From: Phoenix dactylifera
Taxonomy: Eukaryota > Streptophyta > Magnoliopsida > Arecales > Arecaceae
Direction: 5' to 3'
Assembly (NCBI RefSeq): GCF_009389715.1
Contig: NC_052394.1
Location: forward strand, 20,958,899 to 21,022,898
DNA: 64,000 nt
Both the position numbers and the translations under genes were made by a program. Positions 37,395-49,100 of the stretch are shown piece after piece (the stretch's first letter is position 1; each line of letters begins with the position of its first letter). Below the pieces are notes generated by a model, which was given only the letters and a program-made list of their open reading frames with translations, did not search any database and was not told the DNA's origin.

Positions 37395-38416
37395 CCAAAC
37401 TCCATCACGCTCCACTCGATAAGGAATGCCATCGACGAGGTCGAGAAGGCCACCGCCATCATGTCGAATCTTGTCGGCGCAGTCAATGGCTCTCGCCTCG
37501 GCCATGCCATCAACGACTGCTTGCAGCTCCTCCAACTCTCATCCGACGAGCTCCACTGGGCCCTCGGGTCGGTCTCGGGCAACGGTAGCATCACCGCGCG
37601 CAGCAAGGCCAATGTGGTCGCATGGCTTACCGCCGCCCTCACCAATCAGGACACCTGCCTCCGAGGGCTCCTCGAGGTCGCCGATTTCTTCGAGCTGATC
37701 TATGAGCAATGCGTGAAGATGGTGGAGGCTTCGATCGAGAGGGCTCCAACTGATTCTAGCAACATCAGCATCGTAGCTGACGATGCCATGGCATCATTGC
37801 ATGGACTCATCGAATCCCCTGTGAATGGGACTGGCGTTGACGTCGTAGTTGCGACCGACGGCAACCGGAACTTCACAACCATAACAGAGGCGGTCAGGTC
37901 TGCACCCGACTACAGCGACAAGCGCTACGTGATCTACGGGAAGAAAGGCATATACGAGGAACATGTCGTGGTGCCGAGGCAGAAGAAGAATCTGATGATA
38001 CTTGGAGATTCGATGTTCGACACGATCATCACCGGCAATCGCAGAAACTATGATGGTTGGTCCACCTTTGGATCTGCTTCGTTTGGTGAGAGCTCTACTC
38101 TACTCTTCTCTTTGTATTAAACTAAACTCCACCGATTCGATTCTTTAGCCTGTTTAAACTCGGGACAGCAATTACCATCATTGTTCTAATCTATGGCATG
38201 TTGTAGCACTACCGATCGTGCAGCTGTGAGCGCTCCAGGATTCATAGCCCAGAACATTAGATTCGAGAACACGGCAGGAGCCGGGAAGCACCGGGCTCGG
38301 CTACCGCTGCGCCTTCAAGGGCTATGAAGGCGCAGCGGTATATCATCAGCAACGCCGCCGCCGCCGCCGTCTTCCAGGACAGCGTCATCCTCGGGCGCAA
38401 GCCCATGGACAATCAG
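37395..38416 (+). pseudogene. Pectinesterase/pectinesterase-inhibitor pseudogene (5' part)
   Basis: From 37395 one frame reads NSITLHSIRNAIDEVEKA and on into an inhibitor-like (PMEI) domain (INDCLQLLQLSSDELHWAL, with WLTAALTNQDTCLRG), then the start of the pectinesterase domain ([50 protein letters not shown]). No starting Met or signal peptide precedes the frame. After a short break near 38100-38210 come FIAQNIRFENTAGAGKH and then YRCAFKGY joined directly to sequence like the later FGNAAAVFQ region. The central catalytic part (the QDTLY segment and the DFIFG Asp) is deleted, and nothing follows MDNQ at 38416. Live enzymes de-esterify cell-wall pectin; this copy cannot. Confidence 0.85.
38304..38338. 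repeat. Perfect 14-bp inverted repeat at the pectinesterase deletion point
   Basis: ccgctgcgccttca (38304-38317), loop agggcta, tgaaggcgcagcgg (38325-38338). It sits where the catalytic segment of the pectinesterase reading frame is missing. Confidence 0.9.
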
Positions 38417-38880
38417 GTCTTTCATTGTTTTCCATGACCATACAATGAATCCACATGGTTTCATAAACATGACAAAACATATAAGAAACATGGAGCATAA
38501 ATTTGCAAATGATCGTATTTGATACATTGGCAGCTAAACTAAAATGCCCACAATGGTGTAAAGTAATAGGATCATACCCAAAGGAAGAAAATAGATGCAC
38601 CTGCTCATTTTGAATAAGAGAACAAGTGTAAGAAGTATTGGAGGATCATTCATTACAATTTATCAAAAATCAGGGGTATTCCAATTTCATTAAACCCTTT
38701 TGCATCTGCGCCTAAATCATTAGAAGTTGAGGCTGATAAAAATGGCAAATGCCACTTTATTTAGTAAACATTGGCAACAGGAAACCAGTCCTGATACATT
38801 TCAATGCTCTTGAGGTCAAAGAAAAGGGAAAAGAAAAGCAATTGCTGCAACGTATACCTGCATTACCTTTCTAATTTATG
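38417..38880. other. Intergenic and NDA 3' UTR side
   Basis: Convergent spacing between the pectinesterase pseudogene and the stop of the minus-strand NDA gene. No feature recognised. Confidence 0.5.
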
Positions 38881-41800
38881 CTAAATGCGGCTTATGTCAC
38901 GACCAAATACAAACGTTGTTGCCCAGTTAATTGCCACATAGAATCTGTTTCTCCAACTTATAACACGAGTTAGATATGCCGATCGCCAAATGAACCAGCT
39001 AATAAATCCTGCAAGAGACAGTCCCTTTGCCTCCTGAGGGAAAATTACTGCATTAGTTTCATCACAGAATTCAGATAACGATAATATACACAAGTTACGT
39101 AGGAAAACTAACCTTGCTCTGACGAAGATCTACAAGAGCTTTGTATCTGCCAACTGTAGCCATGCTGCCCAGATGCCTATAAACAAAAGGAGCTCCTAGT
39201 TCCAAATTTGCAGCATGATGTGCATGCCCTCCACCTGCTCTACAGATTTGGTTCAATAGGGCAGCTAGATATTTCCCTTGTCTCTCAGCTACCTGCTTTG
39301 AACAGTCAAGTTTAAGAGTTCTTTAAAATTAAGACATGGTGAGAACACAAAAGTAATTACAGATTTCAGCATTTCCAGCCATTTATATTATGTAAATAAA
39401 AAAAATTAGTTCTCCCACATATTTTTTTAAATTATATGATGTTCTAGATAGAAAGTGCAATCCATCCATTCATTCCAGAATATTTCATACAGTCATCAGC
39501 TTCATCTCTCCCAGTTTTGTTTGGTAAAATCACATGGTTGCTAATTGGATAAAACATAATAAATGAAGTTTATGATGTCATTCAACAGCCCTCTGTGGAT
39601 GTTAAAATAAGAGGAAAATAAGCCAAAAGCCTTCACTAATTTCTCGCAACAACACATCTAGATTTAGTGGGATGCCAAGGGTAAGCTTGATTGCATAAGA
39701 AATCTGAATCAGCACTTTGCATCTCATTATTTCTAACCAAACCGAGAAGTCTTCAAGAGACCGATATACAACAAGGCAGAGGCCAGCCTCTTCTGCAATG
39801 AACATTTTGCATTGATCAACTATGACAGTTTGAATTTGACCCTGAATTGAATATGCTATCTGCAGATAGCCATTGTAACTATATTCTATCCAGAAGGTAT
39901 CTTAATTTTTCTGGATGATAGTAATTGTTGAAAGTCTACTTTTAGAGGGCATTATTGGTCAGCTACGGCTGGTGGCATTTGACCCTAGGCTGAATAGAAT
40001 CGAGGCCTATCTTTCTCCTTCCTTTGCACGAAACCACGGTTGGATCATCCACTGCGCGGATCACAAAGCATTCCAAACTCTGCCATTCATCTATCTGCAC
40101 AGATCTCAAAGTGACCAGTGGATGATCGTGGATTCGCGCAAAGGAAGATGAATCCTTCTTTTGTGTGAAAGATACAACCCCAACTCAACTGAACATGCTC
40201 TCTGTAGATAGCCATTATAACTGTATTCTTTTTGGAAAGCATCTCAATTTTTGGATGATATTTACGGGGGTAATTGTCTTAGCAACCTCAGAAATATTCT
40301 GAAATTTCCTAATTTTGAGGTAGAATGTCTAATCTTGCAGGTTTGAAACAGTTTTTTTGATAGACAAATTATCTTATTGAAAAAGGTCAAGTAGTTATTA
40401 GGAAAAAAAAAATGAAGAAATGAGATAAAGCAACTCTGAGGCACTTTGGGATAGAAGAAGTCACAGGAACATATAAAGAAGAGAAACAAATAGGGCATGG
40501 ACAGGTGAGAGAGAAAGAGAAAAAGTTGTTTTTTTTTTTTTTTTTTAAGTTGGGGGAAGTTGTCAAATCTATCAGAGACCATGAGAATGCGCTGGTTAAG
40601 ATTTAATTCCCACAAGCTTGGTGAATCCTAGAAAGATGAAATCATCTAGAGATTTAACGCCAACCAAGTCAGTTAAAAAGACAATACAACATTGGAGGAA
40701 ATTATTTCTTTTCGTTAAATTGTATACTTGTATAGTCATAAGGAATCTCGGGAAGAGTCCTTTTAAGTCCAGAGGGAAATTCTATCCAAATAAATTTGTT
40801 CTAGAAGAAAGAGGATGCAGTTAGCATGACTCCCCTTCAAAAACAGCATGAGTTTCAGTGGCAGCATGACAATGGCTCATTGTGCTCCAGGTATGCACCT
40901 GTTTGTTCATGCAAACCGAGTGGGGAAAAGAAAAGAATATAATAAACAGTGAGATGCTAACTAACCTGAGCCAATGCTGGCAGTACTTGTCTGCCTGTGT
41001 TTTCATGGAATCCACTACAATCTCCTATTGCAAAAACATCCTGCACGGAGGGGACGCGAAGCCACTCATCAACACCAATCCTGTTAAGGAATGTACAAGT
41101 TATGAGACATCCCTCGTATATGAGCTGTAGAAGCATAAAATGTCATGACATTATGTGAAACTGCTTTGCTCATCCTTAATGTTTGATTTGTGCCTGCATG
41201 CAGCTCAGCCCTCGAGTAAATGGAAAGTTTATACCTCATTTGCAAAGAGAAGAAGGCAGAGGGAGAGGGCAACTCAACACTATCAAATCTCAATAATACA
41301 AACTTGTGTTTTCAATTACATAGCAGTGGATTTATATAGGCCTAAAATCCTAGTAACAGTCCACATAAAAATAAAGTATTGAAGTCCTCACAAAATATTA
41401 GTCCTAGAGTCCAAATAAAAATAAAATTTTCTAATTCCCAAATTAAATAAAAATTTTCTAATTTCTATATTTGTGCCTAACAGAAGTGCCTAGATCTCTT
41501 ATAGGACAATCCTCCGTCAACAATGTTACCTTCCGCCTGGTGATTTTGGAAACTGCAAAGAACTGATGAATGGTGAAGGACCAACACCGGTAGACCACAC
41601 AAGCAGTCCATATGAAACCTCTGTGCCATCATTAAGAATTATCTTTTGAGGTTGAACATCTTTAACAACTCCACGCACAAGGCGAACTCCAGACTGAGAT
41701 AATACAGAATGCATAAAATCAGATTTTGTAAATCTAATTGTCACTTATTGCCAATAGAAGTGGCTGCATACTCTAGCAATGCTAAGTTAGATGCAAAAGA

Positions 41801-44626
41801 AACAAATATGCACAAAACAAAGAGGAATTGATAGTATATAATAAAATGAGAAAATGAGAAATACTAAGAGCATGTCGATCCTTCATGCATATGAGAAGAA
41901 ACATATGCATGTAAAATGAAAGAGGATCTGGTAAAATATAATGTAAAAGAGAAATAGTACGAGCAGATTAATCTTTCTTCTTCTACTTCTTCTTTAAATA
42001 AAAGAGAAGGTTAATCTTTCATCAGACACATGCATGCACAAGCAAACAAGGGAGACAAAAGAGAGCCCTGAAAAGTAGTCAAAAGAAAATCAGAAAAAAC
42101 AGTATCTAATTTATTATTTGAAATCTACGTGCCTCTGACTATTTTTCTTTGATTAAGTGATTGAATCATGATACCATCAATCTTTTTTAACTAGATAAAA
42201 CTGGGTCAAGAGATAGCCCTTTATTCTGTAGCATTATGGCCGTTTTTGGAAGGATAATTATCACGAGTCTCTAATCTGCAACTTAAGCATGCTTTCTATC
42301 CATGGAAAGTTAGTTTGCCTCCATGAATACTTGACAACATAAGCCATCCATTAAAGCAGCATCATGACCATAAGCTTCTTTCCATTATCTCTCGCAGAAA
42401 CATAGACGATAGTCATACTTTAGATAAAAAGAAATCACACCTTATACAACTATAATGTATCAGAGTCTATCATGACCTTCCTTTCCATGCTAGCGCAAAA
42501 TAGACAGTTCCATGGAGCATGTGCATTCACATATTACATAAATCAAAATGATAAGAGTATATATACTTAAAAAATGTTTCTGACCATACAAAAGTCTAGA
42601 TGTGAGAAAATAAAACTGATTCTTCTATGGGAGCCATTGAGGTTGAACTGAATTCTCAAGGAGAAAGAATCGAATAGCAATTTAACAAGGGATAATACAA
42701 GGTCAATACAAAAGCAATGAACATTGAAAACAATAGCAGCATAAAAGAAAATAATGCTCTTCATATAAAAAGTTTCTGAAGTAAATTCAGGACTAAGGGA
42801 GATGGAAATGCAGAGAGCAATCAAGCAATTTACAAACAGCAATTGAAAATCAACAAAAGAAGAGATTGCACAATCTCTTGCTTAGAATCACTGACCTTAG
42901 TGAGTTGTTTTGTAGCATATGTTCTGAGTCGAACATCGAAAGATGATAATATTTCATTTGCCTAACACAAAAAAGAAAGAGTTCAGATGATTTTTATCCA
43001 CATATGTTCTTGACAAGATTGACTAGAAATAAATATCTCAGGTAACTAAATTAGGCGATGTTTTATGAGCTATAGCATCAAACACTCTATTAGAGGAACA
43101 AAAAAGAGATATAGAGGAAAAAATAATTCAAGTTCATAAAATCATGCTGGAGAGGTATCACAGGGAAACCTCAATTAGGGTCACACGGATATAGTCTTTA
43201 ACATGGGAGTAACGTTGATGAACATCTCTAATGATGAAATCACTAAGTTCACCACTGAACTCAACACCAGTTGGACCACCTCCAATAACAACACAGTGCA
43301 ACAGTCTTCTTTTTTCTTCTTCTGATACGCCTATATTTGCAAAAAAAAAAAAAAAAAAAAACAAGTATTAAATGCATTACACCAAATCACTATATAACCT
43401 AATATTTGCTGTTCAAAGACTGCACAAATGCAGGATTTGGCGGTGTTTGAACTACATAACATTATTTGCAAAAAATAAATATCATAGCAGGCTGAAATCA
43501 TTATAAGCAAACAAATTTACACAAGGTACTAATTAATGCAATAACATCCATGATGTTTCCTATCCTCTGAAATGGCATACCGGGCACATCAGACAGCATC
43601 AAGTTGAGAAGGAGCTTCCTGCGAATCTCTTGGGCATGGTGAACCTCACGGAGAAAGACCGCATGCTCTCTTACACCACGTATACCAAAGGTCGAGGCCT
43701 CTGCTCCGGATGCAATGACCAACTTGTCATATGAAACCTTAAATTTCCATGGCTCCAGAGTGTCACTGGCACTCCCATCAGTAACGGTCTCACAATGCAC
43801 CTTTCAAAGCAAAACAAAAAAAACTTAACTTTATAGACAAAAAATACTTAATAAATTACCAAACTAAAATTTCTACATCAAATGGTATAAAGGAACAAGT
43901 CCTCTGATTCTAAGCTATCAGAGGTAAAGCAGCAGTCCTCCAGTCTTCTAGAATCAACGGGTTTTTCTCTTTTGTCTCCAATCTGCAAGTGAGATCCTGG
44001 TTTACAGGGTGATAATATTCTATTCCAAGTAAAAGGTAGAAACTTTAACACTTTATGACGATACTACTCTAATTCATACAGCAAGGTAGAAACTTTTCGA
44101 CACCATTTACTGTTATCATGCTCGAGCTAAAGTTATTTTTGACCGTTTCTTCTGTTTCTCAACGATATGGGGAGTCCTTCATCAGAAGTTAGTACTCAGA
44201 AGTACTCACCGTGTGGGAATCGGGATCGATGAAGGCGCATCGGCCTAGGAAGAAGTAGGAACCGGGGGTGGTGGAGATGGAGGGCTGGATCCGGCCGATG
44301 GGCTCGGCGACGGAGCGGAACTCGAGGGTTCCGACGCAGGTGGAGGCGAGGAGAGGGGTGAACACCATGTGGTTCCTTGGGGAGATGCACACCACGTCGT
44401 ACAGCTTGGTGTCGATGCTCTTCATCAGCCGGCATCCCGCCCAACCCGTCCCCAGCACCACCAGCCTGGGCTTGTCCTTCCCGGCCTCCGTCGGCCCCAG
44501 CCCGGAGAAGCCGCCAACACCGCTCGCCGCCGTCGCGGCGGAGCGAAAGGCGGAGAGGCTCCAGGGGGAGGGCTTCGAGGAGAGCAGAGAGCGGGAGGAA
44601 CGGGCGAGGGTTTGGAGCCACGCCAT
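38881..44626 (-). CDS. NDA: Internal alternative NAD(P)H-ubiquinone oxidoreductase, mitochondrial (NDA)
   Basis: Eight exons, all in phase: 44626-44210, 43800-43581, 43330-43170, 42961-42896, 41693-41530, 41080-40966, 39292-39113, 39033-38881; 491 residues. Residues 1-50 are an Arg/Ser-rich mitochondrial presequence. The FAD-binding Rossmann motif is [13 protein letters not shown] (G59, G61, G64); the NADH-binding motif is [17 protein letters not shown] (about 225-241). [39 protein letters not shown] and the C-terminal amphipathic membrane-anchor region ([20 protein letters not shown]) are diagnostic of type II NADH dehydrogenases. It oxidises matrix NADH and reduces ubiquinone without proton pumping. 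There is no EF hand, which separates it from NDB. The C-terminus SRI is a variant peroxisomal signal known from NDA proteins. Divergent from SUFB. Confidence 0.95.
39838..40260. repeat. Direct repeats flanking a small inverted repeat in NDA intron 6
   Basis: A stretch of about 75-80 bp at 39845-39920 (gcagatagccattgtaacta) recurs diverged at 40187-40260 (gtagatagccattataactg). Between them, 40018-40054 and 40116-40147 are inverted copies (cttcctttgcacgaaa against ttcgcgcaaaggaag), forming a potential hairpin with a loop of about 60 bp. Possibly an old small transposon or a local duplication. Confidence 0.6.
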
Positions 44627-46154
44627 GCGAACGGGATCCGAGCACGGATCCGGACTCCATGCCGCTGGAGTTCTTAGAGGGAGGCGGCAGCAGCAGGGCG
44701 ACAGCTGGCGGAGGGTCGGTCGGCTTGATGGATGGATGGACGGATGGTGATGAATGATGTTGGGACCCGGTCGGGTGGGGCCACGGTGCGTAGTTTGGAG
44801 CCGATGGTTGATCCGGGGTTGTGGGTCCGGATAAATGTGCGCTGTCAGGTTTGACGATGAATATGGGCTCTCTAAAATCCAAGAAGTTAGCTATGGATGG
44901 TCCTCCAGATAAATGTTTATGGATTACAAAATCTTAGGTAGTTCGGTGTGCCACGACAACAAAAAAAGTATAAAGCTTGAAAAATCCATCAAACCGTTCT
45001 GAGAAGTAGTAATCCTGTAAGTTTGGAGCTTGTGGTGGGTACGTAATCAGGGCCCATAACATGTAACAAGAGATAGGTGGATAAGTTCACATGCACATTG
45101 AATTCATGAAGTTAGACACTAAATTTCTTCCCTCGAACTGTTAGTATAATTGAGTGCAGCTCCCAAGGTTTTTTTTTCGACCACCATTTATTTGTGAGAA
45201 GATGACAGGTGGTGCATAATATGACGCATCCCTCCCTCTAGCCTATCTACAAGGAGATCCTCATAGGAGATGGTTTTCTAACACATCCTAAATATGTTTG
45301 TGCATGCATGAAAAATTAAAAAAATTTAGAGACATTTCAATTTGTTAGAGACATCTAATGAAGAGTTATGTTTAAAATTTACTTCTATTTGTTCGAGAGC
45401 ATAATACTAAATTTTTATATTAACTTGATATATACTATCAAACCACTGTCAAGTCAACTATTAACATCCAAGGCCTCACCTTCCTACCAAGCGGCACTGG
45501 ACATTTTATTCCAAGTTATGTTCATGCTAAATTGACTCTTATTTTGAAATTTATATCCATATCTAACCAATTGCTTGGTAAAATATGTTAAGTTTATGTT
45601 TTTTTTTATATACAGATAAGTTTATGTTTTGAATGGGTCTTCATTTGCTAAGGTTGAGAGAATGAGCCTATTTTTTTTAAATAAACTTTCGTCAAATTCA
45701 ATTAACTCCATTTAAAAACTTGATACAAAACAGGTCAAGTCTAATTATATGAGGAGATCAATTTTTTAATCTAATTTTAATTATTTTATTTTTTATTGTT
45801 TTTATACACTTTTTTTTTTTGCATGTAGGGAATATTTTTCCTCGAAGGCTTACTTTATTAGTTTTATTTTTCTAGATGGGCTTCTTTGGTGACTGCGGCT
45901 TTTAAATCATGCTTATTAATAATCTTGCATGACATCATAGTTGTTGCCGTAACTTTCTCGAACATCTCGTTCCAACGAAATCGGATCAAACCCAAGGAAC
46001 CGACTCACTTCCAATCAATCCACGTGGGCGACGCGGAGCTTATCGCAACCCCGATTCCATCCCTCGCCGCATCCCCTCCACGCGCCCCCTCTCTTCTCCC
46101 TTCTCCCACCTCTATTCTCATATCCACTTCATCTCTCTCTCTCTCTCTCTCTCC
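44627..46154. other. Divergent intergenic region between NDA and SUFB
   Basis: GC-rich 5' leader of NDA up to about 44850, AT-rich middle, then a C/T-rich leader of SUFB ending in a (CT)n run at about 46133-46153 immediately before the ATG. It should contain both promoters; no convincing TATA box was identified for either gene. Confidence 0.5.
46133..46153 (+). repeat. (CT)n tract directly upstream of SUFB start codon
   Basis: Ten ct units end two bases before the ATG. CT-rich leaders close to the start are common in plant plastid-protein genes and may influence transcription start or translation; the role here is inference. Confidence 0.8.
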
Positions 46155-49100
46155 ATGGCCGCCTCCTCTTCTTCCCTCCTCACCCCGCCGGCGATCGCTT
46201 CCCCCAAAATCCGAAACCCTTATAATAGGAAAAACAGAACGAATTCCTCGCTTCTCGATCCGGGGCTAAGATTGGGGTTCCGCCCTAACCGAACCCTAAT
46301 TCACCCCAAGAAACCCTCCCTCCGGATCCGAGCCGTCCAGACCGACCGCCGGCCCAGCCGCCCCCCCGGCGACGGCGGCCGCGAGGATGACGACCCGATC
46401 CAGCGGTTCCTGAAGCGGGACTACAAGTGGGGTTTCGTCTCCGATATCGAGACGTTCTCCATCCCCAAGGGCCTTTCCGAGGACACCGTCCGCTCCATCT
46501 CCACCCTCAAGGGCGAGCCCGAGTGGATGCTCCGCTTCCGCCTCGACGCCCTCCGCCGCTTCCTCTCCCTCCGCGAGCCCCGCTGGTCCGACAACCGCTA
46601 CCCACCCATCGACTTCCAGTCCTTCTGCTACTACTCGGAGCCCAAGCGCAAGCCCAAGCTCCACTCCCTCGACGAGGCTGATCCCGAGCTCCTCGCCACC
46701 TTCGACCGCCTCGGCATACCCCTCAACGAGCAGAAGCGCCTCACCAACGTCGCCGTCGACGCCGTCCTGGACTCGACCTCCATTGCTACGACCCACCGCG
46801 AGGCCCTCGCGGAGAAAGGCGTCATCTTTTGCTCCATCTCCGAGGCCATCCGCGAGTACCCCGACCTCGTCCGCCGCTACCTCGGGCGGGTCGTCCCCCC
46901 GGGGGACAACTTCTACGCCGCCCTCAATTCGGCCGTCTTCAGCGACGGCTCCTTCTGCTACATCCCCAAGGACACCGTCTCCCCTATGGAGATCTCCACC
47001 TACTTCCGGATCAATGACCGGGAGACGGGCCAGTTCGAGAGGACCCTTATAATTGCCGACGAGCGGAGCTATGTCAGCTACCTGGAGGGCTGCACGGCTC
47101 CGTCCTATGATAAGAACCAGCTCCATGCTGCGGTGGTGGAGCTGTACTGCGCCGAGGGGGCTGAGATTAAGTACTCCACGGTGCAGAACTGGTATGCAGG
47201 GGATGAAGAAGGGAATGGTGGCATCTACAATTTCGTGACGAAGAGGGGCCTCTGCGATGGCAATAGATCAAAGATTTCGTGGACCCAGGTGGAAACTGGG
47301 TCTGCGATAACATGGAAGTACCCCAGTGTGGTTCTCAAGGGGGATGATACGATGGGTGAGTTCTACTCAGTGGCGCTGACAAAAGATTATCAGCAGGCTG
47401 ACACCGGAACGAAGATGATTCATGTCGGGAAGAATTCGAGGAGTAGGATCATTTCCAAGGGTATCTCGGCAGGCAAGTCCAGGAATTGCTATCGAGGTCT
47501 TGTTCAGGTCCAGCCCCAGGCAGCAAATGCTCGGAATTTCTCGCAGTGTGATTCTATGCTTATTGGTGACACAGCCGGTGCCAACACATATCCTTATATA
47601 CTGGTATGTCCCATAAACCAGGGCTAGCATTGATGTTAATATGGTTTACTTTAATAGGATTTGATGTATCGGGGCTAGCTCCATTTTTCCCTCTGCTCAA
47701 CCAATATGCTTTGGTGTTGGGTATATAATGAAAGGGCATTTGTGAATGTGGATTGCTTTAATTGTATCTATTTTCTTTCCTTTAAAAAAAAAATGCGAAT
47801 AAGCGCCTCCTGAGATTCTTTGATTAAACTCCAATAAGTGGATTGAAGTTTGAAGTTCCTTAAAACTTCAATACACACGCATATAAACTTCTTTGCTTAG
47901 TGACAATTGGCAAATTACTTCTACCTTTTGGTTCAATATTATTTCTTAACAAACTTGACACCAAACTTGAACATTCATATTTATATCCAGCATGTAAAAT
48001 ACTCTGGTGAATGATTTGTGTTGATTGATGATACCTGAGAATAGAAAACAAGATTTACAAATGATTATCATGTCTCAGGAAGGTAAGGTTTTGGTTCAAG
48101 TTATGTGTGGTGCATCTATAATTGATCCAGATTTCTGATAGTATATGATGAGACTGGGAGAGGGATTTTGTTCAGGGTTGTGAATTTCATGGAGGCTATT
48201 TGGTCATATGGATAGAAGAAGAGATTGATGCATCACATCCGAAAGGCAAATGGGATCTTGAACCAAATTCATAAAGGTACTTGACATTGCATTGAGGCAT
48301 TTTATGAAGGGTTGTGATTTTTGTAGAACTGTTGCTCATTGGTGCAGAGGGGGGTTTGATGAAGGGTAATTACTAGATTATTATGATATGATGGAACACG
48401 AGGGCTTCAATCTTTAATGATTGATCAGATGGTTCCAGAGAGCTTGACATTGATGCCCCATTTCAGCAGCAGTAGAGGTGTTTTAAAACTCGAAACTGCA
48501 AAAAAAATGGCATCATTTCGTCAACCAGGAGAGAGCAAGTCAGAAGCAGGGGAAGGAAGAAAGGATTGAATGTCAAAAGCTAGACCAACTCACACTCCAA
48601 AACGAGGTCAATTTTATTGCATGCCATGAATGAACAGTACACATCCTTTCCTAACATCATCCATCGGTTTGGCTTTGTTCTGAAAATCTCCTATTCCCTT
48701 TCAGATATATCACCTAGTACCTGCTGGATGATCTTTCGAGCTCTTCCAAGTATCTGTCTTGAAATACAAAATACCATGTTAACATCCAATATAATATAAA
48801 TATCTATGATGGAATTTATGACGACATCGAGCTGGAACAACTTGTTCTTCCTGAATACCTCAATTCAGGGACACAGAATTTTCTGCCGTTGTCATATAAT
48901 ATTCATCTCTATTTGGTGATAAATAAACCATATGTGCCTCTTATGATCTCTGAGATATTTCATAAAATGGACTCTCTATAAATCCCCAATGACCAATCCT
49001 CGCACGGATTGCTAAGGATCCAATAAATCCAACATTGATTCCTTTGGAAGTGTCAATTGGACAAATACATCCATAGTGGCTAGGATGGATATCTAGTATC

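Noticed and set aside
46296-47126. 276-codon minus-strand open frame
   Set aside because: Antisense shadow of SUFB exon 1 caused by its extreme GC3.
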